From DASUPK01 sp963728875 (lineage in GTDB: Bacteria > Actinomycetota > Thermoleophilia > Solirubrobacterales > 70-9): a DNA stretch of 64,000 nucleotides. Position numbers and translations under genes: made by a program. Numbering within the stretch: the first letter of the stretch is position 1; every line of letters begins with the position of its first letter. Below the pieces are notes generated by a model that saw nothing but the letters and a program-made list of their open reading frames with translations, did no database searches and was not told the origin of the DNA. Shown one piece after another: positions 27,508 to 38,808 of the stretch. Location of the stretch: contig CAVSLJ010000007.1 of assembly GCA_963728875.1 (NCBI GenBank), positions 130,752 through 194,751 on the forward strand, in the 5' to 3' direction.

Positions 27508-29004
27508 TCAGCTGATGTTCGCCATCACGTGCTTGACCTGCGTGTAGTCCTCTAGCCCGTACATCGACAGGTCCTTGCCGTAGCCGGACTGCTTGTAGCC
27601 GCCGTGCGGCATCTCCGAGACGATCGGGATGTGGTCGTTGACCCAGACGCATCCGAACTGGAGAGCCTTGGAGACCCTCAGGGCGCGTCCGACGTCCCGG
27701 GTCCAGACCGACGAGGCGAGGCCGTAGCGGGTTCCGTTCGCCCACTGGATCGCCTTCTCCTCGGAGGTGAACGGCTGCACCGTGATCACCGGGCCGAAGA
27801 TCTCGTTCTGGATCATCTCGTCGGTCTGCTTCAGGCCCGCCACCACGGCCGGCTTCATGAAGAAGCCCGGCCTGCGCGCCTTCTTGCCGCCGGTGACGAT
27901 CTCGGCGTTGTCCGGCCGGCGCTCGAGGAACCCCTCGACGCGCTCGAGCTGCCGCTCCGAGTTGACCGGGCCGAGGGTCGTGTTGCCGTTCCTGGTGTCG
28001 CCGATCTTCAGGCCCTCGGCCTGCTCGGATAGGCCGCTGACGACCTTGTCGTAGACCTTCTTCGAGGCCAGCACGCGCGTCGCGGCGGTGCAGTCCTGAC
28101 CGGCGTTGTAGTAGCCGGTCCCGGCGATCGTCTCCATCGCGACGTCCATGTCGACGTCGTCGAAGACCACGACCGGCGCCTTGCCGCCGAGCTCGAGGTG
28201 AACGCGCTTCAGCGTGTCCGCGGACTCGCGGGCGATCCACTTGCCGGTCTCGGGCGAGCCGGTCAGCGACACCATGCCGATGTCGGGATGCCGAACGATC
28301 GCGGCGCCCGTCGGGTCGCCGTGCCCGCCGACGAAGTTAGCCACGCCGGGCGGGAAGATCTCGGCGCACAGCTCCGCCAGGACCGTCAGGGTCGACATCG
28401 GAGTCGTCTCGGCCGGCTTCAGGACGAGCGTGTTGCCCGCGGCCAGGGCCGGAGCGATCTTCCAGATCGCCATCATCATCGGGTAGTTCCAGGGGGTGAT
28501 CTGGCCGACGACGCCGATCGGCTCGCGGCGGACCCACGACGTGTAGCCCTCCAGGTACTCGCCGGTGGCGCGGCCCTCCATGTTCCGGGCCGCTCCCGCG
28601 AAGTAGCGGAGGTTGTCGCACATGAACGGGATCTCGTCCTCGTAGAAGGCGGAGCGGGGCTTGCCGGCGTCCGCGGACTCGATGTCGGCGAGCTCGTCGG
28701 CCTGCTCCTCGATCCGGTCGGCGAGCTTGAGCAGCAGAGCCATGCGATCGGCCGGAGTGGTGACGCCCCAGGTCTCGAAGGCCTTCTTGGCGGCCTTGAC
28801 GGCGTCATCGACGTCGCGCTTGCTCGACAGCGGAGCTTTGGCGATCACCTCGCCCGTGGCGGGGTTGATGACGTCCTCACGCTTGTTGTCGGACGGCGCA
28901 ACGAACTTGCCGTCGATCATGTTCTTGAGGGTCATCGCCCTCGGCTTCCCGTTCCGGCTCGCCCGGGAGCTTCGGGAATTTCGCTTTGCGGTGGCGGTGG
29001 CCAT
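27508..29004 (-). CDS. NAD-dependent aldehyde dehydrogenase, probably aminobutyraldehyde type
   Basis: 498 residues. Catalytic Cys305 lies in GQDCTAATRV, the general-base Glu in HLELGGKAP, and cofactor motifs include TPWNYP and LTGSPETGKW. The sequence and the operon suggest gamma-aminobutyraldehyde dehydrogenase, converting the aldehyde from putrescine transamination to GABA. The first 25 residues are basic and Ser-rich; an internal Met (MTLKNMIDGKF) may be the true start. It is the last gene of the minus-strand operon, 13 bp after alanine dehydrogenase. Family is certain, substrate is inferred. Confidence 0.88.
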   Translation of the reverse strand: MATATAKRNSRSSRASRNGKPRAMTLKNMIDGKFVAPSDNKREDVINPATGEVIAKAPLSSKRDVDDAVKAAKKAFETWGVTTPADRMALLLKLADRIEEQADELADIESADAGKPRSAFYEDEIPFMCDNLRYFAGAARNMEGRATGEYLEGYTSWVRREPIGVVGQITPWNYPMMMAIWKIAPALAAGNTLVLKPAETTPMSTLTVLAELCAEIFPPGVANFVGGHGDPTGAAIVRHPDIGMVSLTGSPETGKWIARESADTLKRVHLELGGKAPVVVFDDVDMDVAMETIAGTGYYNAGQDCTAATRVLASKKVYDKVVSGLSEQAEGLKIGDTRNGNTTLGPVNSERQLERVEGFLERRPDNAEIVTGGKKARRPGFFMKPAVVAGLKQTDEMIQNEIFGPVITVQPFTSEEKAIQWANGTRYGLASSVWTRDVGRALRVSKALQFGCVWVNDHIPIVSEMPHGGYKQSGYGKDLSMYGLEDYTQVKHVMANIS

Positions 29005-29017
29005 CTCTCCTCCTTGG

Positions 29018-30148
<1,131 letters not shown>

Positions 30149-30203
30149 GAAGACGCCGCCTCCTCCGCTTCGCGTCCGGGGGCGGCTCCGCGTTGATCGT
30201 CTC

Positions 30204-31321
30204 TCATCGGGCTACCTTGTTCGCCATCATCGCGGACTTCTCGATCGGCGAGCTCGAGAAGTCGAAGCGCACGCCCCTCCCCTCCAGCTCGGCGAACATC
30301 TCGTCGGGATCGATGCAGCTCTCCGGCGGCAGGGCGCCTCTCTTGGTGATCGAGCCGCGCGCGAGCAGCCTCACGGCCGCCGCCGCGGGCGTGGCGGTGG
30401 AGACGATCCCGCCTCCCAGTCCCCAGTCCTCGTTCGGCGGCGTCACGCTGCGGGCGCGGATCTTCGTGTCGGGTCCGGTGATCTCGACGATGTGGATCGA
30501 CACCGTGTCAGCTGAAGGGGGCGATGCAGAGCGGGCAACTTCGGCAATCCGCTCCTCGCTCGCCCCCGACAGCTCCTTGAGACTCTCGAGTACCGCAGGT
30601 GGCAACGAGAGCGCAAAGGTCACGTTCGGCGCACCGAAGCTGTCCCCGAACGTAAGGACCTCGGAATGCAGCGTGAAGATGGTCTCTGCCTCGCCGATCG
30701 GGTCCCCGAAATCGGCGCGGGGACCGTCCTGCAGGGGCTTCATCTCCTGCGGCCGGCCGTTGATGATCGCCATGGGCGGCATCGTGATCTCGTCAAGAGC
30801 GTGCGCAGGGCGTAGGGGAAGCTGAGCTCGCCGGTCGGCTTCAGATCGCGTCCGCCGGCCAGCACGGAGATGGAGATCGGCTTGCCGGGAAGCTCCCTCA
30901 CCGCCCGGGCGCCCAGCAGGTTGGTCTTGCCGGGGGCGGACCCCATCCCGAGCAGGGCGAGGCGACCGCGCTGCTCGAACTCGCCGGAGAGAGCGAGCTG
31001 CTCCTTGGCCACGTGGTAGAGGCCGCCCAGGTCGATGTAGTGGCAGCCGGCGTCGAGGCAGGCGCGCATGGCGGCGAGGTTGATCCGGTAGGCGGCCGAG
31101 TTGACCAGCACCTCCATCCCCTGCAGGTGCTCGGCGAGGTCAGAGGTGGCGTCGGCCTGGCGCGCCTGCGCCTTGCCGCCCCCGTGCTCCATCGCGACCG
31201 CCTCCGCCTTGCGCAGGTCGATGTCCAGGAGCCGCATCGCAGTGACCTCCTCGGACTCCGCCAGGTCGCGGACGATCGCCGGAGCGATCGTGCCGCCGGC
31301 TCCGAGGACAGCCACCCTCAT
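30204..31321 (-). pseudogene. Saccharopine dehydrogenase-like protein, one apparent frameshift
   Basis: ATG 31319-31321 overlaps the PucR stop (ATGA). The first half begins MRVAVLGAGGTIAPAIVRDL, an NADP-type Rossmann start, continues through LVNSAAYRINL and YIDLGGLYH to GMGSAPGKTNLLG, and stops making sense after SFPYALRTLL. A second frame resumes with DEITMPPMAIINGRPQEM and runs to the stop. One missing base near 30797 joins them into a 372-residue protein. The family (saccharopine dehydrogenase NADP-binding and C-terminal regions) includes carboxynorspermidine and homospermidine-type enzymes, which suits a polyamine operon. Whether the indel is real is unknown. Confidence 0.75.
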
Positions 31322-32869
31322 GCGATCAGCTCCCGCGCGCGCAGGGCCAGCCAGAGCTCGACCCGGTCGTTCGCCCGGCTCAGGTCGCGGCCGGTCAGCT
31401 CCTCGATGCGCTTGATCCGGTAGCGGAGGGTGTGGCGGTGGCAGTAGCAGTCGCTGGCCGCTCGCTCCCAGTGCCCGTTGCGGTCGATGTACGCCTCCAG
31501 GGACCGCAGCAGCTCGCCGGCGTAGCGCTCGTCGGAGTCCTCGATCGGTCCCAGCACCGACTCGCAATAGAGCCTGAGGGCCTCGCCATCCTGCACGGAG
31601 AGCAGCAGGGTGAAGGCGCCCAGGTCACGATGGGACGCCACGTCGGGCGCGGCGCCGTTGGAGAAGGCGGTCGCCTCGAGAGCGCAGCGCGCCTCGTGGA
31701 AGGAGTGCCGCACCCGCTCGGTCGGCAGCGAGCGGCTGGTCGCGGCCCTCGTCGGGCCGTGGACGGCCTCGAGGGCCTGCCGGGCCTGGGTGGCCAGCTC
31801 GAAGGGATCTCCCTTGGTGCCGTCCACGACGGCACAGAGAAGCTCGCGACGCCCCGCGGGGTGGGGTGCGACCAGCGCCGCGCGGCTCTGACCTGCCAGG
31901 TGCTCGCCCAGGGTCTGCTCGGCGGCGGCCGCGTCGCCCAGCTCGAAGGCGAGGACCGCGGCCCGATCACCGATCCCGAACGGCGCGAGGCGGTCGCGGA
32001 TGTCGTCCGGCGCGAGCCGGCCTGAGAGGGTCGCCGCCAGGACCTCGCCCGAGAGGCGGCGCTCGGTCTCCGTGGCGACCCGCTCGCGCATCAGCTCGAG
32101 TGCGACGACGATCGCGGCCTGCTGCACGCAGAGGCGCTCGAAGTCGCCGAGCTCTCCGGAGCGCCGGACCACGACGAGCCAGGCCTCGGCGGCGCCGGCG
32201 CGCGGCGAGACCGGATGGGCGAGGGCCCGGCCCCGCAGGTCCGACTGGTGCGGCACGAACGGCGCCGCGGCCGTACCTCGCGGCACCACCTCCTCGCGGA
32301 TGGCGTCGAGAAGGTATTCGGGGAGCCGCCGCCCGCCGTTGGCGAGCACCTCCCCGCGACCGTCGAGGACGACCGAGCTTCCCCCGATCGCCGCGGCGAT
32401 CTCCCTGGCTACCTCGTCGAGGCCGCCGCCCTGCAGGACGAGCCGCTCCAGCCGCTCGTTGACGGCGATCCCGCGGGAGAGCACGTCGTACTGCTCGTTG
32501 ACGAGACGGCTGAAGGCCGCCTCGGTGATCGCGATGAACGGGGTCTCGTAGGGAACCTCGAAGACCGGGAAGCCGGCCGCCTCCGCCTCGGTGAGGATGG
32601 CCTTCGGGACCTTGGCGTGATCGAAGCCCGGTGCCGAAGCCGAGCCCGGCGACGCCCGTGTCGGCGAGCAGACGAATGAACTTGCGCTGCTTCTCGGCGT
32701 TCTCGAGGGGGATGCCGGTGGTCAGCAGGAGCTCGCCGCCCGAGAGCCACGGCGTCGGGTCGAGCAGCTCGGTGATGTGGACCCAGCGAATCTCGCGCTC
32801 GGCCGCGGCCTCACCCCCAGCGGCGACCTTGAGGCCGAGCTCGGAGGTGAGGCTCTCGACGGTGAGCAT
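31318..32869 (-). pseudogene. PucR-type transcriptional regulator, one apparent frameshift
   Basis: ATG 32867-32869 overlaps the aminotransferase stop. The N-terminal PucR ligand-sensing domain (MLTVESLTSELGLKVAAGGE, IRWVHITELLDPTPWLSGGE, LLLTTGI) breaks at about 32627-32632, where one extra base shifts the frame. The second part continues FDHAKVPKAIL and runs through a GGDEF-like middle region to the C-terminal CdaR-type helix-turn-helix (RNGHWERAASDCYCHRHTLRYRIKRIEELTGRDL, whose central residues bind DNA). Corrected length is about 517 residues. PucR/CdaR proteins regulate amine and purine catabolism, so it likely controls this operon and the divergent APC permease. An inverted repeat at 34358 is a candidate site. 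Confidence 0.8.
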
Positions 32870-34261
32870 CAGTGCCCTACGCGACGAGCTGCCTCTTCGA
32901 GGACCGGACGCAGCGACGTCCACGATCTCCTCGAACTGCTCGGTGTCGGCGATCAGCGGGTGGCGCGAGCTGGATGACGGGTCGCCGCGATCATCCGCCC
33001 GGCAGATCAGCCCGCGCCTGTAGAGCTCGCCGGAGAGATAGCCGCGCAGGAGCTTCTCGGACTCCTCGTCCTCCATGTGCTCCTTGGTGTCCTTGTCCTT
33101 GACGAGCTCGATGGCGAAGAAGTAGCCGTCGCCCCGCACGTCCCCGACGATCGGGATGTCGTAGAGGGACTCGAGCGCCGCCCGGAACTCGCCCTCCTTG
33201 GCCAGCACGTGGCCGCAGAGGTCCTCGCGCTCGAAGACGTCGAGGTTCGCCAGCGCGGTGGCGGCCGCGACCGGGTGCCCGGCGAAGGTCGAGCCGTGGG
33301 CGAACATCGCGGTGCCCTCCTCGAACGGCTCGAAGACGCGGTCCGAGACGATCATGCCGCCCATCGGGACGTAGGCCGAGGTGAGCGCCTTGGCGACGGT
33401 GACGATGTCGGGCTGGTAGCCGTAGCGCTGGCAGCCGAAGTAGTGGCCGAGCCGGCCCCAGGCGCAGATCACCTCGTCGGAGATCAGCAGGACGTCGTAG
33501 CGGTCGCAGATCTCCCTGACCCGCTGGAAGTAGCCCTCCTGGGGCGGGATGCAGCCGCCGGCGTTCTGCAGCGGCTCGAGGATCACCGCCGAGACCGTCT
33601 CGGGGCCCTCGAACAGGATGCGCTCCTCGATCTGGTCCGCCGCCCAGAGCGGGTCGCGGTCCTCGGGCCAGCGGTAGCTGTTCGTGTTCGGCACGTGGAC
33701 CCCGCCCGGGGCGAGCGGCTCGAACTGGCTGCGAAGCGAGGGGATGCCCGTGGCGCTGAGGGCACCGAGGGTGGTGCCGTGGTACGCGATCTCGCGCGCG
33801 ACCAGCTTGGTCTTCAGGGCGTTTCCCCTGGACCGGTGATAGCTGCGCGCCAGCTTGATCGCCGACTCGACCGCCTCCGAGCCGCTGTTGGTGAAGAAGA
33901 CCCGGTTCAGGTCGCCCGGCGTCAGCGTCGAGATCCGCGTCGCCAGCTCGATCGCGCGCGGGTGGGCGTAGCTCCAGACCGTGATGAAGTCGAGCTCGCG
34001 GACCTGCGCCGCCATCGCCTCGCCGAGCTCGGTGCGCCCGTGACCCGAGTTGACGCAGAAGAGAGCCGAGAGGCCGTCCAGGTAGCGGTTGCCGTGGTCG
34101 TCCCAGACGTAGCAACCCTCGCCGCGGACGATGATCGGGACCTCGTGCTCCGGGCCGAACGAGCCCATCTGCGTGAAGTGCATCCAGAGATGGCGTTGTG
34201 CCTGCTCCTGGAGCGCATTTGCCTCAGTTTTGGCGGTCTGCGTGGCGCTGCTTGCTGCCAT
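32869..34261 (-). CDS. Class III (PLP) aminotransferase, putrescine/omega-amino type, 3' end disturbed by indels
   Basis: ATG 34259-34261 after GGAGGTAGAGGG. Motifs: DGLSALFCVNSGHG, FFTNSGSEAVESAIKLAR, LISDEVICAWGRLG with the PLP-contacting Asp, and VTVAKALTSAYVPMGG with the PLP lysine. After LICRADDRGDP the frame reads SSSSRH, where one missing and one extra base within about 25 bp would restore VIQLAPPLIADT. After IVDV another extra base hides the natural ending LRPVLEEAARRVGH and TGA at 32869-32871. Read literally the ORF runs on into the PucR gene. About 463 residues when corrected. The reaction is probably amine plus pyruvate or 2-oxoglutarate to aldehyde; acceptor unknown. Confidence 0.85.
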
Positions 34262-34357
34262 CCCTCTACCTCCACGTCTCTCTAGCCTCACCGTACAACG
34301 CTACCCCCAGGTGCTCGGCCCTACAAGCGGAAATGTGTGAAATCAGCCTTGGCGGAC

Positions 34358-34375
34358 TTGTACACGGCTGTACAA
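34358..34375. promoter_or_regulatory. Perfect inverted repeat TTGTACA-N4-TGTACAA, candidate operator
   Basis: Lies in the 223-bp spacer between the divergent aminotransferase and APC permease genes. A matching half site, GTACAACG, recurs at 34293-34300 and again at 34370-34377 in the same orientation. Placement in front of both arms of the locus and beside a PucR gene makes it a candidate regulator site. The rest of the spacer shows no other motif except an AAGGAGA site before the permease start. Confidence 0.6.
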
Positions 34376-34484
34376 CGTCGGTATCGCACTTTTAGGGCTT
34401 TCGCCCCTTGCGACGATTCGTCGAGGTTCTTAGGGTCGGGCGTCCAGCCAGGCCAAAAGCGGCCTGCACGGGGAAGGAGACAAA

Positions 34485-36071
34485 TTGGAGAGCGCGACGA
34501 TGCCGGTTCCGGCGAGTGACCCGGAGGGTGCTGCGGCGGGTGGCAAGGGCCTCAAGTCGGGAGCGCTCGGCTATCTCTCGAACCTGGTCATCGGAGTGGC
34601 GTCGACGGCGCCCGGGTACAGCCTCGCGGCGACCCTCGGGTTCGTCGTCGCGGTCGACGGGATGGGATTCCACGCGCCGGCGGTGATGATCGTCTCCTTC
34701 ATCCCGATGCTGCTGATCGCGGCCGCCTACTACTACATGAACAGGGCCGACCCGGACTGCGGCACCAGCTTCACCTGGGTGACCAGGGCGATGGGGCCGC
34801 GGCTCGGCTGGCTGACCGGCTGGGCGATCGTCGTCACCGATGTCATCGTGATGGCGGCCCTCGCCTACATCGCCGGCGTCTACACGTTCCTGCTCTTCGG
34901 CCTCGATGCGGCCGCAACCAACCTTCTCGACGTCAGCATCGTCGCCGCGATCTGGATCATCGTGATGACCTGGATCTGCTGGGTCGGCATCGAGCTGTCG
35001 GCTCGCACCCAGTACTTCCTGCTCGCCGCCGAGATCGCGGCGCTCGGGCTGTTCGCCGCGGTCGCGCTCGCCAAGGTCTACTTCGGCGACCCGGGCGGCT
35101 TCCACGTCCAGGCGGATTGGTTCAACCCGTTCACCCTCCACGGCGGCACCACGGCCTTGGTCGACGGGGTCCTCCTCGGGGTGTTCATCTACTGGGGCTG
35201 GGACAGCGGCGTCTGCGTCAACGAGGAATCCAAGGACAGCTCCAACGGGCCAGGGCGGGCGGCGGTGATGAGCACGATCCTGCTCGTCTTGATCTACGTC
35301 GTGGTGGCCACAGCGGCCCAGGCCTACGCCGGCACCACCTTCCTGAAGCACCACGGCGACGACGTACTCAGCGCGCTCGGCGGACCCGTGCTCGGCTCGC
35401 CGCTGGACAAGATCCTGATCATCGCAGTGCTCACCTCGGCCTCGGCCTCGACGCAGACGACGATCCTGCCGACCGCGAGGACGACGCTGTCGATGGCCCG
35501 CTTCGGCTCGATCCCCAAGATCTTCGGGCGGATCCACCCGCGCTATCTGACGCCCGACGTCTCGACGCTGGTGATGGGCGCGGTCTCGCTGATCTGGACG
35601 CTGTTCATCATCAACGTCAGCCAGAACGTGCTCAACGACTCGATCACCGGGATCGGCTTCGGGATCGCCTTCTATTACGGGCTGACCGGCTTCGCCTGCG
35701 TCGTCTACTACCGCAAGGAGCTCTTCAAGAGCCTGAAGAACTTCATCATGGTGGGGGTGGCGCCCTTCCTGGGCGGGGCGATGCTGACGTTCATCTTCGT
35801 CAAGGCCTTCCTCGACTACAAGACGACGAGCACTGACGTCAACTACTCGGGTGGCTTCCTGGGGGTGGGAACTCCGGTCGCGATCGGCGTAGGGTGGCTG
35901 CTCGTCGGCGTCGTCATATTGGTGTTCGCCAACTTCGCCTACCCGAAGTTCTTCAAGCGCAAGTGGGAGACGGCCGACCCGGGCATCCTCGAGGGCACTG
36001 TCAAAGGCGAAGCGTCCGTGATGTCGCGACTGAGGAGGAGGCCTGATGAGCGAGATAGTCATCGGATATGA
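34485..36071 (+). CDS. APC-superfamily amino acid/amine permease
   Basis: 528 residues from TTG 34485, eight bases after GGAAGGAGA; the next in-frame ATG is five codons later. About twelve membrane helices, with the early APC glycine pattern in LVIGVASTAPGYSLAAT, and SFTWVTRAMGPRLGWLTGW in helix 3. It imports an amine or amino acid by cation or exchange coupling. It is divergent from the catabolic operon and upstream of a polyamine ABC system, so a polyamine or its precursor is the likely substrate. The C-terminus overlaps the next gene by 26 bp. Family is certain, substrate inferred. Confidence 0.88.
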   Translation: MESATMPVPASDPEGAAAGGKGLKSGALGYLSNLVIGVASTAPGYSLAATLGFVVAVDGMGFHAPAVMIVSFIPMLLIAAAYYYMNRADPDCGTSFTWVTRAMGPRLGWLTGWAIVVTDVIVMAALAYIAGVYTFLLFGLDAAATNLLDVSIVAAIWIIVMTWICWVGIELSARTQYFLLAAEIAALGLFAAVALAKVYFGDPGGFHVQADWFNPFTLHGGTTALVDGVLLGVFIYWGWDSGVCVNEESKDSSNGPGRAAVMSTILLVLIYVVVATAAQAYAGTTFLKHHGDDVLSALGGPVLGSPLDKILIIAVLTSASASTQTTILPTARTTLSMARFGSIPKIFGRIHPRYLTPDVSTLVMGAVSLIWTLFIINVSQNVLNDSITGIGFGIAFYYGLTGFACVVYYRKELFKSLKNFIMVGVAPFLGGAMLTFIFVKAFLDYKTTSTDVNYSGGFLGVGTPVAIGVGWLLVGVVILVFANFAYPKFFKRKWETADPGILEGTVKGEASVMSRLRRRPDERDSHRI

Positions 36072-36458
36072 CGGGTCCGACTCCTCGAAGTCGGCGCTCA
36101 ACCAGGCGTTCGAGTTCGCCAAGGCCCTGGGGGACAGCCTCGTGATCGTCTTCGCCTCCGCCCCCGGCGGCTATGGCGGCGGCGAGGTACCCGAGCAGCG
36201 CCGGGCCGTGGAGGAGTTCGGGAAGAAGATGACCCAGGAGGCGGTCAACGCCGCCGAGGCGGCCAAGGTCGAGTGCAAGGTCGAGATGATCAACGAGCAT
36301 CCCCACGACGCACTGATCACCGCGGCCGAGAAGCACAATGCGCGCATGATCGTCGTCGGCAGCCATGGCGATCCCCGCTCAAGGGCGCGATCATCGGGGC
36401 TACCCCATACAAGCTCGTTCAGAGCTCCGACGTCCCGGTGCTGGTAGTGCGCCCGTGA
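36046..36458 (+). pseudogene. Universal stress protein (UspA family), one apparent frameshift
   Basis: Begins MSEIVIGYDGSDSSKSALNQ, the start of a UspA nucleotide-binding fold, and runs to MIVVGSHGD. The expected ending (PLKGAIIGATPYKLVQSSDV, then PVLVVRP and stop at 36456-36458) continues in another frame; one missing base near 36372 explains it. With correction the protein has 137 residues, normal for a single-domain USP, with the G-x-x-G-x(9)-G-S/T nucleotide pattern partly present around GSHG and the downstream GA-I-GATPY. It overlaps the permease stop. USP genes beside transporters are common in this phylum. Confidence 0.8.
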
Positions 36459-36482
36459 GCCCCGAGGCGGGCAAAGGAGGGC

Positions 36483-37597
36483 GGTAACTGCGTCGTCCTC
36501 AACTCGGTCACGAAGCGCTTCGGCGAGCTCACGGCGGTCGATGGGATCGACCTGGAGATCGAAGAGGGCGAGTTCTTCACCATGCTCGGCCCGAGCGGCT
36601 GCGGCAAGACGACGACCCTGCGGATGATCGCCGGCTTCGAGGATGTCACGACGGCCTGCTGACGATCGACGACGTCGACATGATGGGGATCCCGCCCCAC
36701 AAGCGGCCGACCAACACCGTCTTCCAGAGCTATGCGCTCTTTCCCCACCTGAGCGTCAAGGAGAACGTCGCCTTCGGCCTGAAGCGCAAGGGCACGGACA
36801 AGGACGAGATCGAGCGGCGCGTCCGCGAGGAGCTGGAGCGCGTCGGCCTGGCCGCGGAGGCGAACCGGCGGCCGGCGCAGCTCTCCGGCGGGATGCAGCA
36901 GCGGGTCGCATTGGCGCGCGCCCTCGTCAACCTGCCGCGCGTCCTGCTGCTCGACGAGCCGCTCGGCGCCCTCGACCTCAAGCTTCGCAAGGGCCTGCAG
37001 GTGGAGCTCAAGAAGATCCAGCGAGAGGTCGGCATCACGTTCGTCTACGTGACGCACGACCAGGAGGAGGCGCTGACGATGTCGGACCGGATCGCGGTGA
37101 TGAACCGCGGCCACGTCGAGCAGATCGGCGACCCCGAGGAGGTCTATGACCGCCCCACCACCACCTTCGTCGCGGGCTTCATCGGCGTCTCGAACCTGAT
37201 GCCCGGAGTCATCCGGAAGCCCGGCGGCAAGGGAGAGGTCGAGCTGGACAGCGGCGTCAAGGTGGCCACTGGGGTGGACGGGTTCTCCGTCGGCGAACGC
37301 TGCCATGCGGTCGTCAGGCCCGAGAAGCTGGCGATCGGGGCCGGCGGAGGCGGCGACCCGACCGTCGAGGGGCTCGTCGAGAGCTCGCTCTATCTCGGCA
37401 CCGCGACGCAGCTGATCGTGAAGCTGGTGGGTGACGTGCGCATGACCGTGCTCGTGCCGAACACCGACGAGGCGGAGCGGCAGAAGCTCCCGGGAGGCGG
37501 GGCGAACGTAACGCTTTCTTGGAGCCCCGACCACATGCACGTGGTCAAGGAGTCAGCGGGGAATGGAGCAGTACCACCAGAGGCTGAAACGGCTTGA
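36483..37597 (+). pseudogene. potA: Polyamine-type ABC transporter ATPase, system 2, frameshifted and with no standard start codon
   Basis: The N-terminal part (CVVLNSVTKRFGELTAVDGI, then FFTMLGPSGCGKTTTLRMIA with Walker A) ends at a stop near 36661. A second frame, readable from about 36654 and carrying its first ATG at 36680, continues LLTIDDVDMMGIPPHKRPT through the Q-loop, LSGGMQQR, LLLDEPLGALD and THDQEEA. One missing base in GACGGCCTGCTG (about 36649-36660) joins them. No ATG, GTG or TTG is in frame between the upstream stop (36456-36458) and the first conserved residues, despite an AAAGGAGGG site at 36473-36481. Sequence resembles system 1 ATPase closely. It may be non-functional or mis-sequenced. 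Confidence 0.8.
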
Positions 37598-37619
37598 ACG
37601 AACTGGATAGGAGGAGCAA

Positions 37620-38768
37620 GTGAGGAACAAGAGGAAATTCCGCGCATTGATCGTGGCGGGTGGGGCACTGGCGGCCACGGTGATCCTCGCCGCCTGCGGC
37701 GGCGGCGGGATCGAGAACAGCAGCGGTGGCTCGGCGAACGTGCAGACGGCGGCCTACAACCCGCCGCCCTCGGGCAACCTGACGATCTCGAACTGGCCGC
37801 TTTACATCGACAAGAACACTGTGTCGAACTTCGACAAGGCCACCGGGGTTCACACGACCTACATCGAGGACATCAACGACAACCAGGAGTTCTTCGCCAA
37901 GATGCAGCCGCTGCTGGCCAAGGGCCAGTCCGGCGGTCGCTCGATGTTCGTCATGACCGACTGGATGGCGAAGAAGATGTACGACCTCGGCTATCTGCAG
38001 AACATCGACAAGGCGGGAATCCCGAACGTCGAGGCCAACCTCCGCGACGACCTCCGCCACCCCGACTTCGACCCGGAGCGGAAGTTCTCGGTGCCTTGGC
38101 AGAGCGGGATGGCGGGGCTGATCGTCAACACCAAGCTGGCCCCGAACGTGCACTCGATCAACGACCTGTTCGACCCGCAGTACAAGGGCAAGGTTGAGAT
38201 GCTCACCGAGCTGCGCGACACGGTCCCGCTTGTGATGAAGGCCAACGGGATCGACCCTGCGCAGGCAACTCAGCAGGACTGGCTCGACACGATCGACAAG
38301 CTCAAGCAGGCGGTCGCGTCAGGGCAGATCCGCAGGTTCACCGGCAACGACTACACCCGCGATATGGCCAACGGCGACGTCTCAGCGATCATCGGCTGGT
38401 CGGGCGACGCGTTCCAGCTGCAGGCGGACAACCCGGACATCGAATTCCGGATGCCGACCGAGGGCTGCGTGCTCTTCTCGGACAACATGGTGATTCCGGT
38501 CGGGGCGCCGAACACGACCGCGTCTGAGGCGTTCATGAACTACGTCTACGACCCGAAGAACCAGGCGCAGATCACCGCCTACGTCGACTACGTAACTCCG
38601 GTCGACGGAGTCAAGGAGGTCTTCCAGGCCACCAACCCCGACCTGGTGAACGACCCGCTGATCTTCCCGACAGCGGACTTCCTCAAGAAGTGCTCCAACG
38701 AGCCCACACTCACGGGCCAGGAGGAGCAGACGGTCAACAGGGCGTTCGAGGGCGTCCTGAACAGCTAG
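37620..38768 (+). CDS. potD: Polyamine-type ABC transporter substrate-binding lipoprotein, system 2
   Basis: 382 residues, GTG start after a GGAGGAGC site. The signal ends in lipobox LAAC, so the mature protein is a membrane-anchored lipoprotein. LTISNWPLYIDKNTVSNFDK is the classical PotD/PotF mature start. WQSGMAGLIVNTKL and the later SGDAFQLQADNPDIEF segment also match the family, and the acidic binding-site residues appear in the middle lobe. It differs substantially from the system 1 protein, so the two importers probably have different preferences. Reading frame is intact, unlike the neighbouring ATPase. Confidence 0.9.
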   Translation: MRNKRKFRALIVAGGALAATVILAACGGGGIENSSGGSANVQTAAYNPPPSGNLTISNWPLYIDKNTVSNFDKATGVHTTYIEDINDNQEFFAKMQPLLAKGQSGGRSMFVMTDWMAKKMYDLGYLQNIDKAGIPNVEANLRDDLRHPDFDPERKFSVPWQSGMAGLIVNTKLAPNVHSINDLFDPQYKGKVEMLTELRDTVPLVMKANGIDPAQATQQDWLDTIDKLKQAVASGQIRRFTGNDYTRDMANGDVSAIIGWSGDAFQLQADNPDIEFRMPTEGCVLFSDNMVIPVGAPNTTASEAFMNYVYDPKNQAQITAYVDYVTPVDGVKEVFQATNPDLVNDPLIFPTADFLKKCSNEPTLTGQEEQTVNRAFEGVLNS

Positions 38769-38784
38769 GGACTGGGAGAAACAG

Positions 38785-38808
38785 ATGGGTGGCGGCGGAG
38801 ACGACTAA
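38785..38808 (+). CDS. Eight-codon mini-ORF coupled to the next permease start
   Basis: ATG-GGT-GGC-GGC-GGA-GAC-GAC-TAA, with a GGGAGAA site just upstream and its TAA overlapping the permease ATG (TAATG). It could deliver ribosomes to the permease start by reinitiation. No product function is proposed. Confidence 0.35.
   Translation: MGGGGDD

Noticed and set aside
31967..34291. A 774-codon ORF that looks like an aminotransferase-PucR fusion protein
   Set aside because: The fusion depends on frameshifts near the aminotransferase 3' end. The natural aminotransferase ending and a TGA overlapping the PucR ATG are visible in the corrected frame, so two coupled genes are the better reading.
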